Shown here piece by piece: positions 51,154-60,548 of a stretch of DNA of 64,000 bases. Below the pieces are notes generated by a model. It saw only the letters and a program-made list of their open reading frames with translations. It made no database searches and was not told where the DNA came from. The stretch is from Flavobacterium soli DSM 19725 (GTDB lineage Bacteria > Bacteroidota > Bacteroidia > Flavobacteriales > Flavobacteriaceae): the NCBI RefSeq assembly GCF_000422705.1, contig NZ_AUGO01000001.1, positions 310,001-374,000 on the forward strand, read 5' to 3'. Positions within the stretch are counted from its first letter, which is position 1, and each line of letters opens with the position of its first letter. The translations under genes and the position numbers were made by a program.

Positions 51154-52299
51154 TTATAGTCGGGTGATTCTGGTGAATAATGCCTTGATGAAGAGCATTT
51201 TTGGACATTTCCAGATGACTTGCAAATCTTCGAGGAAAGAAGTTTCTTCGTCGAGGAATTTAAAGATGAGGGTTGGGTTTCCTTTCTTGAACATGGAGGA
51301 GAAAATGCGACTCCCGAGATGGTTTTTTTGGTCTAAAATATCCAGAAGCAACAAATCATAGAACCAGAATTTGTTGGTTTTATGAAACTTTCTCAAATCG
51401 GATTCCTTGTTTAGAAATGCTACCAATTGTTTGGCTTTTTTGGTTGTATTTTTAAATGTATAACCCGTACTGGCTTTTGTCCAACCGCCTGCCGAACCAA
51501 TGTGGAGGATGTTTTTTTTGTTTTCTTTCCAAAATGGGAAACACGTCATTGGGATATTTCCTTTTTCGGTTTCGATGATTTCGTAATTGGTGATGCCTAG
51601 TTTTTGGATGTATTTTTTGATTTCGTTTTCGTATTCTTCTTTCGGGAGTAAATCTTTTGAAAACAACGTATATTCAATCAAGGCTTCCGTCGAAGAAGTT
51701 GGCAAGACATACATAAACCTAGTATTGCCTCGCTGTTCTACCGAAAAATCCATGAATGTGGCTTTCGCCGAATTGAAAACCGCTTGTTCACTTTTGATGA
51801 ACCACCCGATAAAATGCTGTTGCAACAACGGATATTTGGTTTGCTTTTGAACCATTTCCGGATTGTAGATGCTGTTGAATAATTTGTTGCAAGAGAAGCT
51901 TTCTTCGTTGGTTTGCACCACGACATTTTTGCCAGATTCGCTAAAACCTAGAATTTCCTGATTTAAAAAGGTGATGTTTTTTTCGACAGATAATCGTTTG
52001 AACACCTTGTTGTAGAAATCAATTCCCTTGATCATTTTATATTGATAGGGTTTCAAATCAAGGTCTCGGCTGAATTTTTCGTTGGCAAAAAGTGCGAAAT
52101 CCCATTCCTCTGAAATTATTTTTTTCCAATCGCCTTTGCCTTCTTCCCAGAAACACCAGGTTCTGTCGTTGGTTCTTTTGGTATTGATATCTAGAAGAAG
52201 GATTTCTTTTTGCTGGAATTGTCCTGAAACGACCATTTCATAAACCGTCATCAAGGCTGACAATCCTGTTCCGGTGAAGATGTAATCGTAGTGTTTCAT
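51154..52299 (-). CDS. crtY: Lycopene cyclase (CrtY family)
   Basis: The 381-residue protein has an FAD/NAD-binding start (YIFTGTGLSALM), the CrtY-type TNDRTWCFWEEG, and GSAGGWTKASTGYTF near residue 285. It converts lycopene to beta-carotene in the membrane, the step before zeaxanthin. It explains a yellow flavobacterial pigment. No other carotenoid gene lies in the window. Confidence 0.93.
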   Translation of the reverse strand: MKHYDYIFTGTGLSALMTVYEMVVSGQFQQKEILLLDINTKRTNDRTWCFWEEGKGDWKKIISEEWDFALFANEKFSRDLDLKPYQYKMIKGIDFYNKVFKRLSVEKNITFLNQEILGFSESGKNVVVQTNEESFSCNKLFNSIYNPEMVQKQTKYPLLQQHFIGWFIKSEQAVFNSAKATFMDFSVEQRGNTRFMYVLPTSSTEALIEYTLFSKDLLPKEEYENEIKKYIQKLGITNYEIIETEKGNIPMTCFPFWKENKKNILHIGSAGGWTKASTGYTFKNTTKKAKQLVAFLNKESDLRKFHKTNKFWFYDLLLLDILDQKNHLGSRIFSSMFKKGNPTLIFKFLDEETSFLEDLQVIWKCPKMLFIKALFTRITRL

Positions 52300-52461
52300 T
52301 CTTCAAAAATAGAGAATTAAGTGAACACAGATTAAACAAATTTTCACAGATTTTTATTTCGACAAATAATTTAATAATTGTTTAGCATTGACAAAAGATT
52401 CGATTTGGTTTCAAAGTGAACACAGATTACACAAATTGGCACAGATTTTTTTCCGAATATT

Positions 52462-52929
52462 CTACTCTTTATCTATTATTTCGAGAAGTATTTCTAATAA
52501 TTCTTTTGGGTTTATAAAAGATTGGATTTGCATTTCAATGATATAATTTGAGTTTAGAATCATTAGAGTCGGATAAGATACCGTTCCGTCTTTTTCAGCC
52601 AAAGATTCGGCTAATTCGTGTATGCCCGAATTGTTTCCTTTGGGTTTGTATTTGAAGATGCGATTGTTAAATGTGATGTCGTTTTTAGCTTCTGCATCGA
52701 AGGAAACAAAATAGAAATTTTCGTTTAATTGCTTGATGGTTTCCTCGTTTTTGAAGGTCGAATTCTGCATCATCTTGCAGTATTTGCACCACGAAGTATG
52801 GATGAAAATTACAAACGGTTTTGGATTTTCGATGGAAAGTTTTTCGGCTTCTTCGAAAGTGTGCGTTTTTAATTGGGCAAAGTTTTGATTTGCCATTAAA
52901 ATAAAACATATGATTAGAAGCTTTTTCAT
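52462..52929 (-). CDS. Secreted thioredoxin-like protein
   Basis: The 155-residue protein has a signal peptide (about 1-18, MKKLLIICFILMANQNFA) and a thioredoxin fold of the DUF255/thioredoxin-7 type with CxxC in HTSWCKYCKMM (active Cys pair). A C-terminal helical cap is rich in Glu and Ile. It acts in the periplasm, perhaps reducing disulphides of exported proteins. It lies 96 bases downstream of the TonB receptor gene on the same strand, and the gap holds a cacagatt-type repeat. Confidence 0.88.
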   Translation of the reverse strand: MKKLLIICFILMANQNFAQLKTHTFEEAEKLSIENPKPFVIFIHTSWCKYCKMMQNSTFKNEETIKQLNENFYFVSFDAEAKNDITFNNRIFKYKPKGNNSGIHELAESLAEKDGTVSYPTLMILNSNYIIEMQIQSFINPKELLEILLEIIDKE

Positions 52930-53025
52930 TTGCCACAGATTAAAGGATTTTCACTGATTTTGTTTCTTCTAAATTTTAAATCTGCGGAAATCTGCGTCAT
53001 CAGCATAAATTCGCGTTTTTAAAAA

Positions 53026-55287
53026 TTATTTCAAAGTATAGCGCAATCCAAAGAAACTACGAATTCCCTGATTCGGACCATAAACATATCCCGGATCAAA
53101 AGTCAAACCATACGGATTATCAGGAGTTACCATCGCATTTCCGTTTGGATCATATTGCACATTTTTATCGAAAGGGTCGTTTGCTCTTGCAATAATAAAT
53201 GGATTTCCTTTGTTTGGTGTCCAATTCAAAAGGTTTTTTACACCCAGATAAATTTCGAAATTCTTGAATTTATTGAACGTGAATTGAATGTTTTGGATGC
53301 TCCAAGTTGGTGAATATTCTTTTCTTGGATCAAGTTCACCTAAAACAGGCAAACGCATCGGACCATAAATATTTCCGGTGTAATCAATATCCAAAAATAA
53401 TTTCGGCAAACGATAGGAAATCGCCCACGTTCCTGAGAATTTTTCGGTTAGAATTTGTCGTGTCTTGATGTTGTCTTCTGTTTTGGAAACATCCATATAA
53501 GTAGCACCTAGAATCAGTTTCAGTCCGTTTTGAAAAACCATATCCACGTTCGAACTGATTCCTTTTGTAACGGCAAAACCATTCAAATTTTTATAAATAA
53601 TCTGGTTCGGATTTGTGTCATAATCCGGAATAATCGAGTTCGTAAAATAGGTGTACCAAGCCGAAGTTTCAATTCCGATAAAGTTGCCGTTTTCTGAATA
53701 TATTTTCTTCAGATAATTCAAATTCACGTTATAGGATTGTTCTGGTTTTAAATTTTCAAGAACAATAACTTCGCGAGAACCCGTCAAAGCCGCATGCTCT
53801 TCGGTAAAAAGATTTACGATTCGAAAACCCGTTCCTGCATTCAAACGGAAAATATCATTGTCGGTCGCTTTGAATTTATAAGCAAAACGTGGTGTAAAAA
53901 TAGAACCGTGATTGTCATTATAATCGTATCTCGCACCAAGCAAGATGGTATGTTTTTCATTAAATTTAATTTCGTCCTGAACGAATAAACTCGGAATCCA
54001 ATTTTCATCCGTTGTTGCTGTTGCCGGAGTATTATCGTTGTAAAAATTATAACGAATGGCCGTTCCAAAAAGCAAATCGTGATTTCTTATTTTCTTGTCC
54101 CAAGTCAGCTGGCCAAAGCCAATTTTTTGCTGAGCCAAATATTTCGTGTTTCCGTAAACCGAATTCTGATCGTGGTCGGTATACGAAAAAGAAAAGAGCA
54201 TTTTTTCCTTTACTGGAAGTTCATAGGCTCCTAACAATTCATACCGTTCTGTGTAAATACTTTCGCCATAGACTTCATCCCCACCACGGTATTTTTTTTC
54301 CCATTGCATCTCGCCACCCCAACGGTCTTCATAAAAATAACGTCCGGCAAGCGAAAACAGCTTGTTGCTTTTTCGGTTGAAATTCCACTTTTGGAAAACC
54401 GAAATACGTTCCTGAAGCGTAACATCGGTAAAATTATCGCCATTATTATCTATAGGATTGTCATAGTTGAAATAATTGGTTCCGATTAAAACCGAAGCCG
54501 TCTTTCCCACATTGGCTTTAAAGCCTAAATCTAAATTCGCCTCGCCCCAACTTGTCGTGAAACCATCAGCCGAAAAAACGGGAGCACTTTTTGGGTTTTT
54601 AGTAATGATGTTGATAAGGCCTCCAACTGCTTCACTTCCGTACAAAGACGAAGCCGGACCTTTCACCACTTCAACACGTTCCAAAAGCGAATTCGGAATT
54701 CCAGACAAACCATAAACCGTTGAAAGTCCGCTAACGATTGGCATTCCATCAATCAAAACCAACGTATAAGGACCTTCGAGACCATTAATATGAATATCGC
54801 CCGTGTTGCAAACGTTGCAATTTAATTGAGGACGAACGCCGTTTACATTTTGCAACGCTTCAAAAATATTAGCAGTTGGATTCTTTTTAAAGAAAACAGG
54901 CGAATACGTTTCAACCGGAACGGGACTTTCCGAACGTCGAACGGCTTTCAAGGTTCCGGTGACCACGACTTCATCTAACGCATTATCATCTTCCTCTAAA
55001 TTAAAATCCTGAATAAAGTTCTCGTTTTCAATAATTGAAATGGCTTTCTGGATTGTTTTTTTTCCAATGTAGGAAACTTGTATTTTATATTTTCCAGATG
55101 CTAGGTTTTCAAATTTATAAGAACCTAAACTGTCCGTTATGATGGTTTTTGATGTTCCAATCATTTTTACCACCACTCCATTAACTGGAATTTCATCAAC
55201 ATAAATAACTCCAGAAACACTCGCTTTATCTTGAGCATAAATTATTTGAGAAAATATAATTAGAGTTATATAGACTATATTTTTCAT
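53026..55287 (-). CDS. TonB-dependent outer membrane receptor
   Basis: The 753-residue protein has a signal peptide (MKNIVYITLIIFSQIIYAQ), a carboxypeptidase-D-regulatory-like N-terminal repeat (about 22-105), a plug domain (VTGTLKAVRRSESPVPVETYS... GGLINIITK) and a 22-strand-type barrel ending in FFGLRYTLK. The plug includes CNVCNTGDIHINGLEGPYTLVLIDGMPIVSG. The receptor lies head to head with the DtxR-type regulator and a ZIP transporter, with a DtxR-like dyad between them. Uptake of an iron or manganese chelate is therefore plausible, but the ligand is unknown. Confidence 0.93.
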   Translation of the reverse strand: MKNIVYITLIIFSQIIYAQDKASVSGVIYVDEIPVNGVVVKMIGTSKTIITDSLGSYKFENLASGKYKIQVSYIGKKTIQKAISIIENENFIQDFNLEEDDNALDEVVVTGTLKAVRRSESPVPVETYSPVFFKKNPTANIFEALQNVNGVRPQLNCNVCNTGDIHINGLEGPYTLVLIDGMPIVSGLSTVYGLSGIPNSLLERVEVVKGPASSLYGSEAVGGLINIITKNPKSAPVFSADGFTTSWGEANLDLGFKANVGKTASVLIGTNYFNYDNPIDNNGDNFTDVTLQERISVFQKWNFNRKSNKLFSLAGRYFYEDRWGGEMQWEKKYRGGDEVYGESIYTERYELLGAYELPVKEKMLFSFSYTDHDQNSVYGNTKYLAQQKIGFGQLTWDKKIRNHDLLFGTAIRYNFYNDNTPATATTDENWIPSLFVQDEIKFNEKHTILLGARYDYNDNHGSIFTPRFAYKFKATDNDIFRLNAGTGFRIVNLFTEEHAALTGSREVIVLENLKPEQSYNVNLNYLKKIYSENGNFIGIETSAWYTYFTNSIIPDYDTNPNQIIYKNLNGFAVTKGISSNVDMVFQNGLKLILGATYMDVSKTEDNIKTRQILTEKFSGTWAISYRLPKLFLDIDYTGNIYGPMRLPVLGELDPRKEYSPTWSIQNIQFTFNKFKNFEIYLGVKNLLNWTPNKGNPFIIARANDPFDKNVQYDPNGNAMVTPDNPYGLTFDPGYVYGPNQGIRSFFGLRYTLK

Positions 55288-55299
55288 TTATTTTAAATA

Positions 55300-55323
55300 T
55301 ATTTTTAGGCAAATCTAAAAATA
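55300..55323. promoter_or_regulatory. DtxR-family operator between receptor and regulator
   Basis: TATTTTTAG-GCAAAT-CTAAAAATA is a perfect 9-base inverted repeat. It lies 12 bases upstream of the receptor ATG and 52 bases upstream of the DtxR-type ATG, resembling DtxR/MntR/IdeR boxes (TTTAGG...CCTAAA). It probably lets one regulator control both genes in a metal-dependent way. Confidence 0.7.
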
Positions 55324-55345
55324 AATTTTTAATGAAAAAAATATA

Positions 55346-55353
55346 TATATTTG
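55346..55353 (+). promoter_or_regulatory. -7 element of the dtxR-type gene
   Basis: TATATTTG matches TAnnTTTG, 22 bases before the ATG at 55376. The dyad at 55300-55323 lies directly upstream, over the -33 region. Confidence 0.5.
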
Positions 55354-55375
55354 TAAAGCTAAATTTTTTATTCTA

Positions 55376-56029
55376 ATGACCTATTCCGAAGAGAATTACC
55401 TGAAGGCGATTTATCATTTATCCTTGTTCCAAAAGAAAGGAGTGAACACCAATGCCATTGCTAAAATGATTGACAGCAAGGCTTCGTCGGTAACGGATAT
55501 GATCAAGAAATTAGCAGAGAAAAATTTAGTAGAATACCAGAAATACCAAGGTGTTTCCTTGACTGCTGAAGGTTTGCTTGAAGCAAAAATGATCGTACGG
55601 AAACACCGCCTTTGGGAAGTTTTTTTGGTAGAAAAACTCGATTTTTCTTGGGATGAAGTACATGATGTTGCCGAAGAATTGGAGCACATCAATTCTGAAA
55701 AATTAATCAACAAGCTCGATGCCTTTTTAGGTTTTCCAACCGAAGATCCTCATGGGGATCCGATTCCGAATGCGAAAGGCGAAATCAAAAAAATGGACAA
55801 GAAGCTATTATCCGAATTAAAACTGAATCAAAAATCAATTTGTGTTGGCGTGAAAGATTCGTCTTCAAATTTCTTGAAATACCTGGATAAACAACAGATT
55901 GCATTGGGCTCAACTATCGAAATCATTGAAAAAGAAAGTTTTGATGCCTCTCTAATCGTTTTGGTAAACGGAAACGAAATGAACATTTCCAATAAAATTG
56001 CCAGTAATCTTTACGTAAAAACAGTATAA
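55376..56029 (+). CDS. DtxR/MntR-family metal-dependent regulator
   Basis: The 217-residue protein has an N-terminal helix-turn-helix (GVNTNAIAKMIDSKASSVTDMIKKLAEKNLV) and the DtxR metal and dimer domain (GLLEAKMIVRKHRLWEVFLVEKLDFSWDEVHDVAEELEHI, with Glu and His ligands). A C-terminal FeoA/SH3-like domain follows (about 145-217). It represses metal-uptake genes when iron or manganese is plentiful. It starts a two-gene unit with the ZIP transporter (1-base gap). Confidence 0.94.
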   Translation: MTYSEENYLKAIYHLSLFQKKGVNTNAIAKMIDSKASSVTDMIKKLAEKNLVEYQKYQGVSLTAEGLLEAKMIVRKHRLWEVFLVEKLDFSWDEVHDVAEELEHINSEKLINKLDAFLGFPTEDPHGDPIPNAKGEIKKMDKKLLSELKLNQKSICVGVKDSSSNFLKYLDKQQIALGSTIEIIEKESFDASLIVLVNGNEMNISNKIASNLYVKTV

Positions 56030-56030
56030 C

Positions 56031-56849
56031 ATGTTCCAAGATATTATAAAATTTTTCGAAAGTATCGACCCGATTTTGGCGGCTTTGTATGCAACTCTTT
56101 TCACTTGGGGATTGACTGCTTTTGGAGCCTCATTTGTTTTCTTTTTTAAGAATATGAACCGTGCCGTTCTCGATGGAATGCTTGGTTTTACTGGTGGCGT
56201 GATGGTTGCTGCAAGTTACTGGAGTCTATTGGCACCAGCCATAGAAATGAGTGAAGGCGAAGGTTTTGTAAAAGTAATTCCGGCTGCCGTTGGATTTATG
56301 TTGGGTGCTATTTTTCTTTTTGGCTTGGATAAAACATTACCGCATCTTCATATAAATTTCAAGGAAACCGAAGGTGTAAAATCGCCTTGGCAACGAACTA
56401 CTTTATTGGTTTTGGCCATCACACTTCATAATATTCCTGAAGGTTTGGCGGTTGGAGTTTTGTTTGGTGGTGTTGCTGCCGGAATTCCAGAAGCTTCTAT
56501 TGCAGGAGCTGTAACCTTGGCAATTGGTATTGGAATTCAGAATTTCCCTGAAGGAATTGCCGTTTCTATGCCGTTGAGAAGGATGGGGATGAGCCGTTGG
56601 AAAAGTTTTATGTATGGACAATCTTCGGCTTTGGTAGAACCAATTGCTGGTGTAATTGGAGCTGTTGCAGTAACATTTTTCACTCCTATTTTACCTTATG
56701 CTTTGGCTTTTGCCGCTGGAGCGATGATTTTTGTTGTTGTGGAAGAGGTAATTCCCGAGACGCAACAGGATAAAAATACCGATATTGCAACACTAGGTTT
56801 TATTGGTGGTTTCGTCGTGATGATGACTTTGGATGTGGCTTTGGGTTAA
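56031..56849 (+). CDS. ZIP-family metal transporter
   Basis: The 272-residue protein has about eight membrane helices. Helix IV has HNIPEGLAVGVLFG and helix V has GIGIQNFPEGIAVSM, the ZIP metal-site motifs. It imports zinc, iron or manganese across the inner membrane. It starts 1 base after the DtxR-type stop. Its 3' end overlaps the convergent FeoB-associated small gene by 4 bases. Confidence 0.93.
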   Translation: MFQDIIKFFESIDPILAALYATLFTWGLTAFGASFVFFFKNMNRAVLDGMLGFTGGVMVAASYWSLLAPAIEMSEGEGFVKVIPAAVGFMLGAIFLFGLDKTLPHLHINFKETEGVKSPWQRTTLLVLAITLHNIPEGLAVGVLFGGVAAGIPEASIAGAVTLAIGIGIQNFPEGIAVSMPLRRMGMSRWKSFMYGQSSALVEPIAGVIGAVAVTFFTPILPYALAFAAGAMIFVVVEEVIPETQQDKNTDIATLGFIGGFVVMMTLDVALG

Positions 56850-56974
56850 TTACAACCGCAATCATCTGTTCCGCAATTTTTGGCTTTTTTCTTTTTCCAA
56901 AAAAACTTTTTGATGAGGAAAACAACCGCTATTGCAAGGGCTGAAAACGCTAATATTTCTTGAATGTAAATCAT
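56846..56974 (-). CDS. FeoB-associated Cys-rich membrane peptide, 42 aa
   Basis: The 42-residue protein (starts MIYIQEILAFSALAIAVVFL) has one membrane helix (about 4-22), a very basic stretch (KKFFWKKKKAK) and the Cys-rich end NCGTDDCGCN. This is the FeoB-associated Cys-rich membrane protein type. It lies downstream of the feoA-feoB-envelope-protein genes on the same strand and probably belongs to that operon. It may play the role that FeoC plays in enterobacteria. Confidence 0.85.
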   Translation of the reverse strand: MIYIQEILAFSALAIAVVFLIKKFFWKKKKAKNCGTDDCGCN

Positions 56975-56976
56975 AA

Positions 56977-57813
56977 TTAAAAATAAATTCCGCCACCAAC
57001 TGTAATAAAATTGTAGACTGGTGTGGCAATTTTGAGCCGTTCATAACCCATTGTAAAAAAATAATTTTTCTTGTGGTATTTGCTTTGTAATTCAAGAGCA
57101 TTTACTGGAAATCCGTTAATGCTGCTCCATTGCTGACTACCTGAAAAACTAATTTGATTCGTCATAAAATAATCTGCCGAAAGGCCAAATGAAAATCCAA
57201 ACTTCCCCACTTCATTCCCAACATAGGAAGCTCCAATATTCCAACCTAAATTAAATCTTTCTAATCGAACTCTATCATAAGCCAAATTCAAATGCAAGAG
57301 AGAAAGATTATTCGTTGTATTCTGTACCTTATTAAATTCGAAAAGCTCCCTGTAATCTGCCTGAATATAAAAGTATTGAAACGGTCGTGCTTTTACTTCA
57401 AGATGATTGCCTAACAAACTGCTATTGTTGTAAATAAATTTATTTTCGACATCTATCCTGCATACATTTTTACCGATAGTTTCGGTTATTATACTCTCAT
57501 AATTTCCGGATTTTCCGTTATAAAAAGGATAAGGAGTCAAATTACTGTAAAGATGGTCTTCGTTGGTATAATCTCCTATCAAACCATATTTAAAAACTCC
57601 GAAAGTAATATAGAAAAATAAATCTCCGAAAAAACCTAAACTATCATCATCATCCGAACTAGAAGAAGATGATCTGCTAGACGAATTGCCACTATTTGTA
57701 TTGCTCCTTGAGGACGAATTCAATTCTGATTTAGATTTTTCCAATTTATTTTGGGCTGAAATAGTCGTCCATGAAAAAATTAAAACTATAAATAAAGGGT
57801 AGCTTTTTTTCAT
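56977..57813 (-). CDS. Predicted envelope beta-barrel-like protein of the feo operon
   Basis: With the ATG at 57813 (MKKSYPLFIVLIFSW) the protein has 278 residues. It has a signal peptide (about 1-20, ending ISAQ), then a Ser/Asn/Asp-rich low-complexity region (about 30-62: mostly SSR, then SSSSSSDDDD). The rest alternates aromatic and polar residues (RPFQYFYIQADYRELFEF, LSLLHLNLAYDRVRLERFNLGWNIG) and ends in Phe, as in an outer-membrane beta-barrel. No family is recognised. It lies 38 bases downstream of feoB and next to the Cys-rich peptide, so it may be a feo-linked outer-membrane protein. Confidence 0.72.
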   Translation of the reverse strand: MKKSYPLFIVLIFSWTTISAQNKLEKSKSELNSSSRSNTNSGNSSSRSSSSSSDDDDSLGFFGDLFFYITFGVFKYGLIGDYTNEDHLYSNLTPYPFYNGKSGNYESIITETIGKNVCRIDVENKFIYNNSSLLGNHLEVKARPFQYFYIQADYRELFEFNKVQNTTNNLSLLHLNLAYDRVRLERFNLGWNIGASYVGNEVGKFGFSFGLSADYFMTNQISFSGSQQWSSINGFPVNALELQSKYHKKNYFFTMGYERLKIATPVYNFITVGGGIYF

Positions 57814-57850
57814 AAAATGTTTTGCTAAGAACATCAAAAACCGAACCGAA

Positions 57851-59953
57851 TTATTCTAAAAATTGATATGCAATTAAAGCAACAGTATATGCAAAAACAC
57901 TCATGGCAAAAAGCTGAATTGCAGGCCATTTCCAGGAATTCGTTTCTTTTTTCACAATGGCTAAAGTACTTGCACATTGCATCGCGAATGCATAAAATAA
58001 CAGCAACGAAATTCCAGAAGCAAAATTAAATACTTTCTTACCCGTTATTGGATGCACTTCGGCCTGCATCTTGCTTTTTATGGTTTCTTCATTATCACTT
58101 CCACCAACACTGTAAATAGTGGCTAAAGTTCCCACAAAAACTTCCCTTGCAGCAAACGAACTGATAATCGCAATACCTATTTTCCAATCATATCCCAACG
58201 GTTCAATCACGGGCTCAATGCTTTTTCCCATAATCCCGATATAGGAATTTTCAATTTTATAGGAGGCGATGGCATCCTCCATTTCTTTTTCAGAAAGGTT
58301 GGCATTTTCGGGTGAAGTGGTGACAATTTTTTCAGCAAATTCAAAATTATGGCCTGGACCATACGAAGCCAAAAACCAAAGAATGATAGATATCGCAAGA
58401 ATTATTTTTCCAGCTCCAAAGACAAAAGCTTTTGTTTTTTCCAACACATTCAAGCCTACATTTTTAAATAATGGAAGTTTATAATTGGGCATTTCCACTA
58501 CAAAAAAGGTCTTGTTTTTAATTTTCAATATTTTATTCAGAATATAAGCCGAAAATATAGCGGCTCCAAAACCTAAAAGATACAACAACATCAACGTTAA
58601 TCCTTGTGTGTTGAAGATTCCGAAGATGCGTGTTTTTGGGATCACCAATGAAATCAATATGGAATAAACAGGTAATCTGGCCGAACAAGTTGTAAAGGGT
58701 GTAACCAAAATTGTAATCAGTCTTTCTTTCCAACTCTCAATATTTCTCGTCGCCATAATTGCCGGAATCGCACAAGCAGTTCCTGAGATTAACGGAACGA
58801 CACTCTTACCGCTAAGGCCAAAACGTCGCATGATTTTATCCATCAGGAAAACAACACGGCTCATATAACCGCTTTCTTCCAAAAGGGAAATAAAGAGAAA
58901 CAGAAACGCAATTTGTGGTATGAAAATAACGATTCCGCCAATTCCTGGAATGATACCTTGCGAAAGCAAATCAGTAAAAACTCCGGGTGGTAAATTTTCG
59001 GCTGCAGCCGAACTTAACGAGGCAAAGCTCTGGTCGATAAATTCCATGGGAATACTTGACCAATCAAATATGGATTGGAAAATCAACAGTAGAATCGCTG
59101 CAAAAATTACATAGCCCCAGAATTTGTGTGTCAAAACACGATCCAGTTTGCTTCGGAAATCCTTGGCATTTTCCGTATCAATCGTCCGTCCAACTTTTAA
59201 AACATCATTTATAAATTGATAACGCTTGATGGTTTCTTTCTGTTGCAAACGTTTTAAATCGGATGGTGATTTGGCGAAATTATGGGTTTCAATTGTCTTC
59301 CTGTCAAGGTTTGAAAAATTGACATCTTGCGTAATGACCAACCATAATTTATACAACAATTGGTTCGGGAAAGCCTTTTTCAAACCTCCGAAATATTCCG
59401 GATCAATACTTGAAGCATTCAGGCAAGGTTCGGTAGAAACATTATTATAATCGACAATTAATTTTTTCAAATTATCAATTCCAAGTTTTTTCCGGGAACT
59501 TACTAATGCTATTTTGGTTTTCAATTGTTCTTCGAGATAGGGAATATCGAGCGTGATGCCTTTCAATTCCATCCTGTCAGACATGTTTATCACTAAAATT
59601 GTTGGAATTCCCAAGTCTTTTATCTGTGTGAAAAGTAACAGATTTCGTTTTAGGTTTTCAACATCGGTTACCACCACAACAACATCTGGAAAATCCTTGT
59701 CGTTTTTGTTTAAAAGCAATTCGATGACAACATTTTCGTCAAGCGAACTGGCATTCAAGCTGTAAGTTCCGGGTAAATCAAGTATGGTAGCCTTAAAACC
59801 AAGTGGCAAATTACAGAAACCCTGTTTTCTTTCGACAGTGATTCCTGGATAATTTCCTACTTGCTGGTTCAGTCCCGTCAACTGGTTAAACACCGAAGTC
59901 TTTCCAGTATTGGGATTCCCAATTAAAGCTACTTTTATATTTTGATCGGACAT
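57851..59953 (-). CDS. feoB: Ferrous iron transport protein FeoB
   Basis: The 700-residue protein has an N-terminal G domain: GNPNTGKTSVFN (G1), DLPGTYSLNA (G3), LVINMSDRM (G4), and the SSRKK-type G5. A gated membrane domain follows with about nine helices, including SGYMSRVVFLMDKIMRRFGLSGKSVVPL and GTACAIPAIMATRNIE. It imports Fe2+ across the inner membrane, driven by GTP. It lies 6 bases downstream of feoA. Confidence 0.97.
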   Translation of the reverse strand: MSDQNIKVALIGNPNTGKTSVFNQLTGLNQQVGNYPGITVERKQGFCNLPLGFKATILDLPGTYSLNASSLDENVVIELLLNKNDKDFPDVVVVVTDVENLKRNLLLFTQIKDLGIPTILVINMSDRMELKGITLDIPYLEEQLKTKIALVSSRKKLGIDNLKKLIVDYNNVSTEPCLNASSIDPEYFGGLKKAFPNQLLYKLWLVITQDVNFSNLDRKTIETHNFAKSPSDLKRLQQKETIKRYQFINDVLKVGRTIDTENAKDFRSKLDRVLTHKFWGYVIFAAILLLIFQSIFDWSSIPMEFIDQSFASLSSAAAENLPPGVFTDLLSQGIIPGIGGIVIFIPQIAFLFLFISLLEESGYMSRVVFLMDKIMRRFGLSGKSVVPLISGTACAIPAIMATRNIESWKERLITILVTPFTTCSARLPVYSILISLVIPKTRIFGIFNTQGLTLMLLYLLGFGAAIFSAYILNKILKIKNKTFFVVEMPNYKLPLFKNVGLNVLEKTKAFVFGAGKIILAISIILWFLASYGPGHNFEFAEKIVTTSPENANLSEKEMEDAIASYKIENSYIGIMGKSIEPVIEPLGYDWKIGIAIISSFAAREVFVGTLATIYSVGGSDNEETIKSKMQAEVHPITGKKVFNFASGISLLLFYAFAMQCASTLAIVKKETNSWKWPAIQLFAMSVFAYTVALIAYQFLE

Positions 59954-59959
59954 TGAGGA

Positions 59960-60193
59960 CTATTCTTGGATGAGTTCAATCTGGATTTTTCTGGCAGTTT
60001 CTAGCCTTATGGCAAGATAGCTATCATTAATATTTAGAAACAACGGATCTCCAAAAGGGGCAATTTGAAGCAATTCGACACTGTTTCCTGGCAAACATCC
60101 CATCTCGATTAACTTCAACGGAATAACCTCGATGTCAAAATCGGTAATGGTGGCGCTCTGTCCTATTCGAAGCTGGTCGATTGTTGTTTGCAA
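59960..60193 (-). CDS. feoA: Ferrous iron transport protein FeoA
   Basis: The 77-residue protein is one SH3-like FeoA domain (DQLRIGQSATITDFDIEVIPLKLIEMGCLPGNSVELLQIAPFGDPLFL). FeoA binds FeoB and promotes transport. It starts the feoAB operon. Upstream are two TTTAGATTG-type sequences that may be part of a DtxR-family site. Confidence 0.94.
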   Translation of the reverse strand: MQTTIDQLRIGQSATITDFDIEVIPLKLIEMGCLPGNSVELLQIAPFGDPLFLNINDSYLAIRLETARKIQIELIQE

Positions 60194-60198
60194 ATCTT

Positions 60199-60218
60199 AT
60201 TTAGATTGATTTTAGATT
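60199..60218. promoter_or_regulatory. Two TTTAGATTG direct repeats upstream of feoA
   Basis: TTTAGATTG occurs twice in 20 bases, starting 6 bases upstream of the feoA ATG. The complement, CAATCTAAA, resembles the right half of the dyad at 55300-55323 (AAATCTAAAAA). This may be a weaker site for the same regulator. Confidence 0.4.
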
Positions 60219-60548
60219 GCGAAAGTACAAATTATTATCCTAATAAAAAGTTATTTTTCGTTTTGAAAGTGACTTTTGATGTGTTTGATAAGTATTTTGA
60301 TGTCTTCTTTTATATTCGCTTTCAAAAAATTTTATTATGCCATTAGGGTTTTCCAGAATCAAAGTCATGTAGGATTATTTATTTTGAAAAATACCCATTA
60401 TTAGGTATTTATAATTATTTTATCAATGCTATATTTGCATATATAAATTTTTTTAACTTAAATAACAATAACATACAGCCATATTTAACACTTTAACATT
60501 CAAATGGTGTCGTAAATAAAGATAATTTTAATAGTAAATTCCAAAACC
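60219..60548. other. Gene-free region between feoA and the lipocalin-like lipoprotein
   Basis: No gene is supported. It should hold the divergent promoters for feoA (minus) and the lipoprotein gene (plus). A TATATTTG -7 element (60430-60437) lies about 110 bases before the plus-strand ATG, which implies a long leader. Confidence 0.55.
60430..60437 (+). promoter_or_regulatory. -7 element for the lipocalin-like lipoprotein gene
   Basis: TATATTTG fits TAnnTTTG. It lies 112 bases before the ATG at 60549, so a long untranslated leader would follow. No clear -33 partner is present. Confidence 0.35.
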
